Positions 37,389-44,260 of a stretch of 64,000 nt of DNA are shown here, piece after piece (the first letter of the stretch is position 1; each line of letters begins with the position of its first letter). The stretch lies in contig NZ_QFFY01000005.1 in NCBI RefSeq assembly GCF_003131205.1, positions 1 to 64,000 of the forward strand, written 5' to 3'. A program made the translations under genes and the position numbers. The DNA comes from Occallatibacter savannae (GTDB lineage: Bacteria; Acidobacteriota; Terriglobia; Terriglobales; Acidobacteriaceae). Below the pieces are notes generated by a model, which was given only the letters and a program-made list of their open reading frames with translations, searched no databases and was not told where the DNA came from.

Positions 37389-37907
37389 ATGGTGTTGAAA
37401 GTAAGAAGCAAATTCCGGAGTTGGCGTGAGCGCAGCGAGGAGGGCAGTTCACTGGTGGAGATGGCCTTATCTTGCCTTATCCTGATTCCTGTGTTGTTCG
37501 GAATCATTCAGATGACGTTCGCGCTCTACTGCTACCACTACGCTGCCGACGCGGCGAGAGAAGCCACTCGCTTCGCGATTGTCAGGGGTGCAAACTGTGC
37601 GAAGTTTTTGAAGAACAGCGCCTATTGCTCTCCGACCGACGGAGATGCGTACGGTGCGACGGGCAATGACATCGCACAGTACGTAAAAACCCTCGGATAC
37701 CCTTACTCGGCGACCGCCACCACGAGCGTGAAGTGGTGCACGAAGAGCGGTTCGACCTGGATCAATTGCTCCACGTCGCGAAGCAACAGTATTGGCAATC
37801 AGGTTCAGGTTACAGTCACGTATTCCTACCCGTTCATTGTCCCGTTCATGAAGACCGATAACCCTCTGAACATGGGAAGCGTAGCGAGTATGACGATCGT
37901 TCAATAA
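37389..37907 (+). CDS. TadE-like pseudopilin, cassette 3, second copy
   Basis: The 172-residue product starts with an extended basic leader (about 20 residues, ahead of EEGSSLVEMALSCL), then the helix with Gly/Glu +5. The second-type signature REATRFAIVRGANCAKFL is present but extended with a longer loop. It is the largest second-type TadE. A weak hairpin follows the stop. dnaB begins about 235 bases further on. Confidence 0.83.
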   Translation: MVLKVRSKFRSWRERSEEGSSLVEMALSCLILIPVLFGIIQMTFALYCYHYAADAAREATRFAIVRGANCAKFLKNSAYCSPTDGDAYGATGNDIAQYVKTLGYPYSATATTSVKWCTKSGSTWINCSTSRSNSIGNQVQVTVTYSYPFIVPFMKTDNPLNMGSVASMTIVQ

Positions 37908-37975
37908 GCTCAGCAAGACGGCTGGCGGGAGACTGAGTGTTCGGTGCCCGCGCCGTCGTTCTAACGCTGCAGGTT

Positions 37976-38012
37976 GGCCCCTTCTCGTTGAGTTGGGGCC
38001 TTCTCGTTTCTT
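37976..38012 (+). terminator. Possible weak terminator after cassette 3
   Basis: Arms GGCCCC (37976-37981) and GGGGCC (37995-38000) with a 13-base loop, followed by TTCTCGTTTCTT. The stem is short and the T-tract impure, so termination here is uncertain. Confidence 0.4.
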
Positions 38013-38142
38013 GCGATGATGAGCCACCCCGCCGACCGGCGAATCGGGGCGTGTTTCTCACAACAACGCCTTGCAATCCACATGGGCGAATGCCCCACCT
38101 TTGGCCCTAAACTCAGGTAAGGCCATCCGGCCGACTTGAGCT

Positions 38143-39531
38143 ATGGCCACCCTGCCTGATCTGACATCCCTTGATGCCGGTTTGCCGGCGAATATCGACG
38201 CGGAGAAGACGATTCTCGGCGCGATTCTGCTGGACAACGCTTTCCACTCGGAGGCTGCCGAGAGGCTGGAGGCTGACGACTTCTCGCTCGATTCGCACAA
38301 GCGCATCTTCCAGCGCATGAGCGACTTGATGAACGAGCAGCGGGCGGTGGACATCGTTACGCTGTCGCACGAACTCTCGCGGTACAAGGAAGTCGAGTCC
38401 GTCGGCGGGGTCGCCTATCTGGCGTCGCTGACGGAGGGACTGCCGCTTCGCCCTGTCATTGAAGATTACGTCCGCATTGTGAAGGATAAGAGCCTTCTGC
38501 GGAGGCTGATGCTGATCTGCTCGGCGGCGATCGCCCGCGCGGCTGACCAGAGCGAGACGGCACTCGAGGTGATCGGCGCAGCAGAGACTGCGCTTCTGGA
38601 GGTCAGTGAGAAGGGCGTTTCGGGCGGCCTGGTGGCGCTGGACCGGATTGTCGCCGACTCCTTCGGGTCGATTGACAATCTTTACAACAATAGCCGCGCA
38701 GTCACTGGCCTTGAGACGGATTTCACCAAGCTGGACGAGAACACAAGCGGGCTGCAGAAGGGTGAGCTGATCATCATCGCGGCGCGTCCTTCGATGGGCA
38801 AGACTGCATTCGCGATCAACATCGCGCAGAACGCAGCGGTGAATCACAACGCCATCGTTGCTGTGTTCAGCCTAGAAATGAGCAAAGAGTCGCTTTTGCG
38901 ACGCATGCTCGCGTCGCAGGCATGGGTTGATCAGCGCGCTTTGCAGACAGGATTCATTCGCCGCGAAGATCACGACAAGCTGGTGCGCGGACTTGAACAG
39001 CTGGTTGAATCCCGCCTATTCATTGACGACACTGCCGGTATTTCGCTGGCTGAGATGCGGGCCAAGGCCAGGCGTATGCGCCAGACGCTGGGCGGGCTCG
39101 ATCTTGTTGTCGTCGACTACCTGCAGTTGATGAGCGCCACGCTGCCCACGGCGGGCGGCAAGCGATATGAGAACCGTACGCAGGAAGTGTCGGCCATTTC
39201 TCGCGGGCTGAAGGCACTGGCGAAGGAACTGGATGTGCCGGTAGTGGCGTTGTCGCAGCTCTCTCGTGCAAGCGAGCGACGCGGAGATGATAAGCGCCCG
39301 ATGCTGAGCGACCTGCGCGAGTCGGGATCTATTGAGCAGGATGCCGACGTGGTGATGTTTATCCATCGCGAGGCCTACTACAATCGGGATGAAGAGATGA
39401 GCGAGTCTGACCGGGCGAAGTCCGAGATCATCATCGCGAAGCAGCGCAATGGTCCGACGGGCACGGTCCATCTGAACTTCATTTCGCGGTACACGCGCTT
39501 TGAAAACGCCGATATGACGGCGGAGATGTAA
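38143..39531 (+). CDS. dnaB: Replicative DNA helicase DnaB
   Basis: The 462-residue product has the DnaB N-terminal domain (AEKTILGAILLDNAFHSEAA, about 20-110), a linker, and the RecA-like helicase domain. Walker A is ARPSMGKTAF (about residue 210). The Walker B region is DLVVVDYLQLM, followed by RGLKALAKELDVPVVALSQL and the arginine-finger region LRESGSIEQDADVVMF. It is the ring helicase that opens the fork in front of DNA polymerase III. It is transcribed alone after the TadG cassettes, with no replication partner nearby. Confidence 0.97.
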   Translation: MATLPDLTSLDAGLPANIDAEKTILGAILLDNAFHSEAAERLEADDFSLDSHKRIFQRMSDLMNEQRAVDIVTLSHELSRYKEVESVGGVAYLASLTEGLPLRPVIEDYVRIVKDKSLLRRLMLICSAAIARAADQSETALEVIGAAETALLEVSEKGVSGGLVALDRIVADSFGSIDNLYNNSRAVTGLETDFTKLDENTSGLQKGELIIIAARPSMGKTAFAINIAQNAAVNHNAIVAVFSLEMSKESLLRRMLASQAWVDQRALQTGFIRREDHDKLVRGLEQLVESRLFIDDTAGISLAEMRAKARRMRQTLGGLDLVVVDYLQLMSATLPTAGGKRYENRTQEVSAISRGLKALAKELDVPVVALSQLSRASERRGDDKRPMLSDLRESGSIEQDADVVMFIHREAYYNRDEEMSESDRAKSEIIIAKQRNGPTGTVHLNFISRYTRFENADMTAEM

Positions 39532-39548
39532 TTCAATTCATCCGGCAA

Positions 39549-40253
39549 TCATTGGAAGACATTCAGGATCATCACGATGCGCCCGACGATGTACCTGCCG
39601 GGATCGGTGTTTGGCTCGAGATAGATCACCCTCGGTCGCAGCCCGGCTGTGGGCGGATGAATTACCAGGTTCGTTCCGATGGCATCACCGTATCCAAGTA
39701 CCAGTTCTCTGCCCATGACGGCACCGAACAGGCTCTGTTGCTCTGAGTGGCTTGGACGAATTGTGCCGTAGTGTCGGTCGATGACAAGCACTGCTCCCTC
39801 ATTGGCAAGTCTGTCCATGGTGCTCGCCTCCTCCCGATTGAGGCGTACGGCAACAAATCTTCTCCAGGACTCTCTGCTCCGAACCCCGCGGCGTTGGAAC
39901 TGGTCGAGAATCTCAAGCGAAAGTGGCAGCCACTTCTCGATCGCACTCGCGCCGAACGAGGCTTCCAGCAGCGCTGATCTGTGCGAGACGAGTGGGATGA
40001 ACTGCGTGATCTCGGTGCGAGACGAAGGCTTGGAACCCTGATCGACCAGAAACTTCAAGTCAAGTTTCTGGGCGCGCATGATCCGGTCCATCGCTGGGAC
40101 AGAAACAGTAGCTTTTGCTTGCAGAAATTTGTAAACGTGAGACTTCCCCAAAGAGCTGTCTTTTGCAAGCATTTCAACGCTCAGGGCGCCGCGTTTCATT
40201 CTGCTTTTCAATACCGTTCGTAGCGTTTCCGCCAGATCTAGAACCGTCTTCAT
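39549..40253 (-). CDS. HTH transcriptional regulator with C-terminal S24-like domain
   Basis: The product is 234 residues from ATG 40253 (GTG at 40262 possible). An N-terminal XRE-like helix-turn-helix (about 18-55: ALSVEMLAKDSSLGKSHVYK) is followed by a linker and a C-terminal region with GAVLVIDRHYGTI and GRELVLGYGDAIGTNLV. This resembles the LexA/CI-type peptidase S24 beta domain, but no clear Ser/Lys catalytic pair is visible, so autocleavage is doubtful. An 8-base inverted repeat (GCGACAGC...GCTGTCGC, 40275-40300) lies 22 bases upstream of the start, a likely self-operator. No phage genes are adjacent. Confidence 0.7.
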   Translation of the reverse strand: MKTVLDLAETLRTVLKSRMKRGALSVEMLAKDSSLGKSHVYKFLQAKATVSVPAMDRIMRAQKLDLKFLVDQGSKPSSRTEITQFIPLVSHRSALLEASFGASAIEKWLPLSLEILDQFQRRGVRSRESWRRFVAVRLNREEASTMDRLANEGAVLVIDRHYGTIRPSHSEQQSLFGAVMGRELVLGYGDAIGTNLVIHPPTAGLRPRVIYLEPNTDPGRYIVGRIVMILNVFQ

Positions 40254-40746
40254 TTGTCCCACTTCCAGTGGCAGGCGACAGCAGAATCAATGGCTGTCGC
40301 TTGTGAGGCGACTAATTTGAGGTGTTTTCCTTTCATTTCTCGTGCTCGCTTGTTTGAGATTGGGGATTGACTGCAGAATTGCTGCCCGATGCGATTGACG
40401 CAGAAGGTGCGCCATCCTAGAGTGGACTCACTTAGAACTCGGGCAGTTTGAGACATTCTCCGAGATGCAAAGCGGTTGGGCAATGAGACTGGGGTGTTAG
40501 AAAAGACCTGCGGTCGAGCCGTTTTCGGGGTGGTCGAGGCGCACCATCATTGATCTGTGCTGCCGGCTGTCTGAGCTGTTTCCAGATTTCGCGAGCTTAT
40601 CGTGTCAAACGCATTCCTTCGAGCAGCGTCAGCAATTGCACAGCAGGGCAGCAGAACGCTGCGTGCAGAGGCCGCGCTCCTTTCAACCTGCCAGGCAGTC
40701 GAGGAGCAACTGGGGTGGCGGGAGAAAGCTTATAAATCGAAACGTT
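40254..40746. other. Intergenic region with operator-like repeats
   Basis: No gene supported (short frames across 40550-40838 have no ribosome site or family likeness). It holds the regulator-proximal inverted repeats at 40260-40300. Its rightmost part carries the leader of the 40747 gene, with AT-rich sequence TTATAAATCG just ahead of the ATG. Confidence 0.5.
40275..40300. promoter_or_regulatory. 8-bp inverted repeat, candidate operator of the HTH regulator
   Basis: GCGACAGC (40275-40282) and GCTGTCGC (40293-40300) are perfect inverted arms with a 10-base spacer. They lie just upstream of the divergent regulator gene start. A further palindrome, CCACTTCCAGTGG, lies just inside, next to the start. 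The spacing fits a dimeric HTH regulator binding its own promoter; an RNA hairpin is the alternative. Confidence 0.5.
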
Positions 40747-40959
40747 ATGCAAGAAATAACTCTGGGTTTAAAGATCTGCGAAGGCTGCGGCTGTTTGTGG
40801 TGCCGCCCCTCGCAACATACTTCTGCTTATTGCCTTGACTGTCGGGACAAATTCGAAAAGTTCCCAGATCCGCTGACCCGCAAGAGACGGGGTCGTCCGC
40901 GCACGAAGAATCTACCTAGGGTGTGGGCCGTCGCTGCCGCCGAGGGAGGCGCACTGTGA
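40747..40959 (+). CDS. Small zinc-ribbon protein, unknown function
   Basis: The 70-residue product has three Cys pairs in CEGCGCLWC and CLDC (about residues 9-33). They are followed by a basic stretch KRRGRPRTKN, a DNA- or RNA-binding type AT-hook-like motif, and an Ala-rich end. It could be a nucleic-acid-binding zinc ribbon. Its stop overlaps the next start (GTGA), so it is co-translated with a sigma-region-4-like HTH protein. No ribosome site is obvious; the AT-rich leader precedes it. Function unknown, but the pairing suggests a transcriptional accessory factor. Confidence 0.7.
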   Translation: MQEITLGLKICEGCGCLWCRPSQHTSAYCLDCRDKFEKFPDPLTRKRRGRPRTKNLPRVWAVAAAEGGAL

Positions 40960-41438
40960 GCGCAGCCCTGCAGTTGCCACAGATCTGGGCTTCGGAGAAG
41001 CTTCAGCAAGAGCCAAGTTCCACTCTTGATCAAACCGCATCGGTCCGACATGACAGCGGTGGTGATACCAGTCTGGCTTTCTACCGCAAGCACACCGAAA
41101 AGACGCTTCAGAGATACCTCTACGCTTCGATGCTGGTAGGGCGAGCTCCCGCAATGCTGGGCGAGCCAATTTCACGAGGGTGGGCATCGAGTCGTCCGGT
41201 ACGGACTTTTGAAGATGCGGTGATCTTCGTGCTGGATGTGGAGCGCTGCATCAGCCGACTGGATAAGCTGGATCGCGACCTGCTCAGCCGAATTGCACTG
41301 CAGGAGTACACCTATGCAGAGGCTGCTGAACTCCTCGCGTGCAGTGTGAGAGCTGTGTTCTACAGATACCCGTTGGCGCTGGATCGCCTTACTGCGTTGT
41401 TGCTGAAAGCGGGGCTGCTGTTCCTTCCGAAGCATTGA
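40956..41438 (+). CDS. HTH protein with sigma-70 region-4-like C-terminus
   Basis: The 160-residue product starts at GTG 40956, overlapping the zinc-ribbon stop. The N-terminal half is polar (QLPQIWASEKLQQE). The C-terminal half, LDKLDRDLLSRIALQEYTYAEAAELLACSVRAVFYRYPLA in two pieces, resembles sigma factor region 4.2 (the loop LSRIALQEYTYAEAA and recognition helix SVRAVFYRYP). It lacks region 2, so it is not a complete sigma factor. It may bind DNA or act with the neighbouring zinc ribbon. Confidence 0.65.
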   Translation: MSAALQLPQIWASEKLQQEPSSTLDQTASVRHDSGGDTSLAFYRKHTEKTLQRYLYASMLVGRAPAMLGEPISRGWASSRPVRTFEDAVIFVLDVERCISRLDKLDRDLLSRIALQEYTYAEAAELLACSVRAVFYRYPLALDRLTALLLKAGLLFLPKH

Positions 41439-41502
41439 ACGGTTCGACGGGGCAATGGGAAGCGTTGCGAGCGCCTCCCATTGCTATCAGAAACAGAGTG
41501 CG

Positions 41503-41829
41503 TCAGCAGGTCAGTCCTACCAAGCCGTGCATGGATTCGATTTCGTAATGAGAGGCGTGGCTGTCGTGTCGCAACAAGTACTTGAGCCGTTCTTCCGGAA
41601 TGATCGATGCCGTGTAGTTTGCGCCGGTGACAGCCTTGAGTGCTTCAATCGATTCCCATATCAGGATGGTGATGAATTCGACCTCTCCATCCAGATTCCG
41701 CCGCATTAGATAGCTGCCGCGGTATCCAGGAGCCTTGCTTATGCCCGGCAGTAACTCAGGTTTGAGCATGGACGCGTATGCATCAGCGTCTTCGGGCCTC
41801 GTGGAGCCGCGCCAGATTCGAGCGATCAT
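41503..41829 (-). CDS. Antibiotic biosynthesis monooxygenase-like small protein
   Basis: The 108-residue product is a ferredoxin-like dimeric alpha-beta barrel: MIARIWRGSTRPEDADAYAS, then LPGISKAPGYRGSYLMRRN, EVEFITILIWESIEALKAV and a C-terminal YLLRHDSHASHYE. Length and pattern match the ABM family, used by small oxygenases and by unknown-function proteins. No haem or flavin motif to choose a reaction. It stands alone, convergent with the HTH protein gene. Confidence 0.8.
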   Translation of the reverse strand: MIARIWRGSTRPEDADAYASMLKPELLPGISKAPGYRGSYLMRRNLDGEVEFITILIWESIEALKAVTGANYTASIIPEERLKYLLRHDSHASHYEIESMHGLVGLTC

Positions 41830-41992
41830 TCAGACCTCCTCCAGATTCAGCTAATTCGTCAACTCATGACTATGGCACAGAATGCGGTTGCTTCGCCGAA
41901 GGGTAGTGTGGAGGCCGTCACTGCCGCACCTTCTTCTGCTATGGTGAACAGTTCAAGTGAATCGCTCGCCGGGAGTTACGTAGAGGTACCTC

Positions 41993-43075
41993 ATGATTGC
42001 TCGACATGTTCGCCGAATCACGTGCTTCGCAATCGCCCTCGCGCCCATTCTGGCGGCGCAGCAACCAACGCCGAAACCTACGACAGCTGCGGAAGCTCCA
42101 AACCGCGACACCAGCTACATTGACGCGAACGGCACGGCTCATGTCACGCGCGTGGTTCCAGTGCCGCAGACGATCAGCCCGGAGGCGCAGAAGTCGCTTG
42201 GCCGCCGGGAGCCGGACCAGGGGCCACCGCAGCCGCTCGAGCAACGCCGTAAGATGACGGACGCCTATACCGCAAGCGCTCGCATAGAGTGGACGAAGAT
42301 TTGTCCCAACACGATCGTGGAACAGAAGATGGCCGGAGTGCCGGTGCGCATCGTTACGCCGGAGGGGATGCCCGGCAGCAACGACGATAAAGTACTTCTC
42401 AATCTGCACGGCGGCGGGTTCAATTCAGACTCGGGCTCGTACACGGAATCAATTCCGATCGCCGGCTACACTAAGATCAAAGTGGTCGCTGTTCTTTATC
42501 GGCTCTCGCCGGAGGTAAAGTTTCCGGCCGCGGTGGATGACTCGATCGCGGTGTACAAAGAGCTGCTGAAGACGTATCAGCCGAAGCACATCGTCATCTA
42601 TGGAACGTCAGCGGGCGCGATTCTTACTGCGGAGGTTGCGGCGAAGATCAAGCAGCTTGGGTTGCCGATGCCGGCCGCGCTTGGAATTTTTAGCGGCATG
42701 GGCGACTTCGCGCGGAATGGCGACTCCATCGCGATGTACGCGCTGCGTGGGCTCGCAGGCCATCTTGATCCGCCGGAGCCGGGTGCGCACGATCCCTATT
42801 ACGTGGCCAGCACTGACCCGAAGGATCCGGTGCTCTCGCCGATCTATGGCGATCTGCACGGCCTGCCGCCAACGCTTTTTGTGACCAGCGGCCGCGACCT
42901 GCTTCTCAGCGGGACGGTGAATCTGCATCGTGCGTATCTGCTGGCGGGAGTGGACGCGCGGCTTGTGGTGTATGACGCGCTGACGCATGCGTTCTGGTAT
43001 GACCCGAAGCTGCCGGAAGCCATCGAAGCGAACCACGTGATGGCTGACTTCTTCGTTCAACAACTCGCTAGATAG
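41993..43075 (+). CDS. Exported alpha/beta hydrolase, hormone-sensitive lipase family
   Basis: The 360-residue product has an N-terminal signal stretch (CFAIALAPILAAQ). The fold shows the HSL oxyanion motif LNLHGGGFNSDSG (about 130), nucleophile GTSAG (in HIVIYGTSAGAILTAE, about 203), acid region TLFVTSGRDLLLSG and His in DALTHAFWYDPK. The triad Ser/Asp/His is complete, and the GTSAG variant marks one subgroup of the family. Likely an esterase acting outside the cytoplasm. No operon partner; the tgt gene converges with 57 bases between. Confidence 0.9.
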   Translation: MIARHVRRITCFAIALAPILAAQQPTPKPTTAAEAPNRDTSYIDANGTAHVTRVVPVPQTISPEAQKSLGRREPDQGPPQPLEQRRKMTDAYTASARIEWTKICPNTIVEQKMAGVPVRIVTPEGMPGSNDDKVLLNLHGGGFNSDSGSYTESIPIAGYTKIKVVAVLYRLSPEVKFPAAVDDSIAVYKELLKTYQPKHIVIYGTSAGAILTAEVAAKIKQLGLPMPAALGIFSGMGDFARNGDSIAMYALRGLAGHLDPPEPGAHDPYYVASTDPKDPVLSPIYGDLHGLPPTLFVTSGRDLLLSGTVNLHRAYLLAGVDARLVVYDALTHAFWYDPKLPEAIEANHVMADFFVQQLAR

Positions 43076-43132
43076 CAGTCCGCGTGGTCGACGGCTGGCT
43101 GCGATGAACGTAGCGGACCGCGTTCAGCGAAG

Positions 43133-44233
43133 TCACTGGCTGACGGAATCTGCCCGCACGCGCTGCATGATGCCAAGGTAGTAGGAGAGATTGTGGATTG
43201 AGTTCAGCGTTGCAGCGAGCGGTTCGGCGCACTGCACCAGGTGGCGCAGATAGGCACGGGAGTAGCGCCGACAGACCATGCAGTCGCAATTCGGATCTGG
43301 TGGTCCCTGGTCTTCGGCGTATTGTTTGTTTTTGATATTCAGGCGTCCCTCGCTGGTGAAGAGCAGCGCGTGCCGGGCGGCGCGTGTGGGTAGCACGCAA
43401 TCCATCATGTCGACGCCCATGCGCGCGTACTGCTCAATTTCATCCGGGTATCCGACGCCCATGACGTAGCGGGGCTTGTCCTTTGGCAGGAGCGGCAGAA
43501 CTTCGCTGATGACTTGCATGGTGAGCTCGCGCGGTTCGCCCACGCTGAGGCCGCCGATGGCATAGCCGTCGAAGTTCATCTCGACGAGGCGCTCGGCGGA
43601 TTCGCGGCGCAGGTCGTGGTACATGCCGCCCTGGACAATGCCGAAGAGGCTTTGCGAGCGGCCCTGGAAATCGTTGAACCAGGAGACTTCGCTCTGATGC
43701 GCGCGAAAGTGATCGAGCGAGCGGCGGGCCCATGCCATTGTGAGGCGGAGGCTCTCCTCTGCGCGAGCGCGATCGGCCGGATACTCGGTGCATTCGTCAA
43801 ACGCCATGCAGATGTCGGCGCCGAGCGCGATCTGCACGTCCATGGAGTGCTCAGGCGTGAAGAAATGGCTGGAGCCGTCCAGGTGCGAACGAAAGCGGAC
43901 TCCTTCGTCTGTGACTTTGCGCAACTGCGCAAGGCTGTAGACCTGAAATCCGCCGGAGTCCGTGAGCATCGCGCGATTCCAGCTGATGAAGCGATGAAGG
44001 CCGCCCATGCGGCGGATCGCTTCGTGGCCCGGTCTGAGATACAGGTGATAGGTGTTGCCAAGAATGATCTGCGCGCCGAGTGATTCGAGGATGTCCTGCG
44101 GTACTGCTTTGACGCTGCCGGCGGTTCCCACCGGCATGAAAACGGGAGTCTCGACGGTCTGATGCGGGAGGTCGATTCGCGCACGGCGTCCGCCGGAGTC
44201 GGTCGTGTGGAGCAGGTTGAACTGGAGGCTCAC
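43133..44233 (-). CDS. tgt: Queuine/preQ1 tRNA-guanine transglycosylase
   Basis: The 366-residue product exchanges guanine-34 of tRNA (Asn, Asp, His, Tyr) for preQ1, the first tRNA step of queuosine synthesis. The catalytic aspartates lie in MLTDSGGFQVYS (about 90) and GVDMMDCVLPTR (about 272). The zinc site CDCMVC followed by LRHLVQCAEP and HNL near the end is intact. Full length, no neighbour of the queuosine pathway present. The gene follows no operon and is 27 bases upstream of the TonB receptor gene stop on the same strand. Confidence 0.98.
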   Translation of the reverse strand: MSLQFNLLHTTDSGGRRARIDLPHQTVETPVFMPVGTAGSVKAVPQDILESLGAQIILGNTYHLYLRPGHEAIRRMGGLHRFISWNRAMLTDSGGFQVYSLAQLRKVTDEGVRFRSHLDGSSHFFTPEHSMDVQIALGADICMAFDECTEYPADRARAEESLRLTMAWARRSLDHFRAHQSEVSWFNDFQGRSQSLFGIVQGGMYHDLRRESAERLVEMNFDGYAIGGLSVGEPRELTMQVISEVLPLLPKDKPRYVMGVGYPDEIEQYARMGVDMMDCVLPTRAARHALLFTSEGRLNIKNKQYAEDQGPPDPNCDCMVCRRYSRAYLRHLVQCAEPLAATLNSIHNLSYYLGIMQRVRADSVSQ

Positions 44234-44260
44234 TTGGCTATTTTATCGATCGGTCATATC

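Noticed and set aside
39549..41438. Prophage remnant around the HTH regulator
   Set aside because: No integrase, terminase or structural gene is present, and no attachment-site repeat was seen; dnaB here is the chromosomal housekeeping type.
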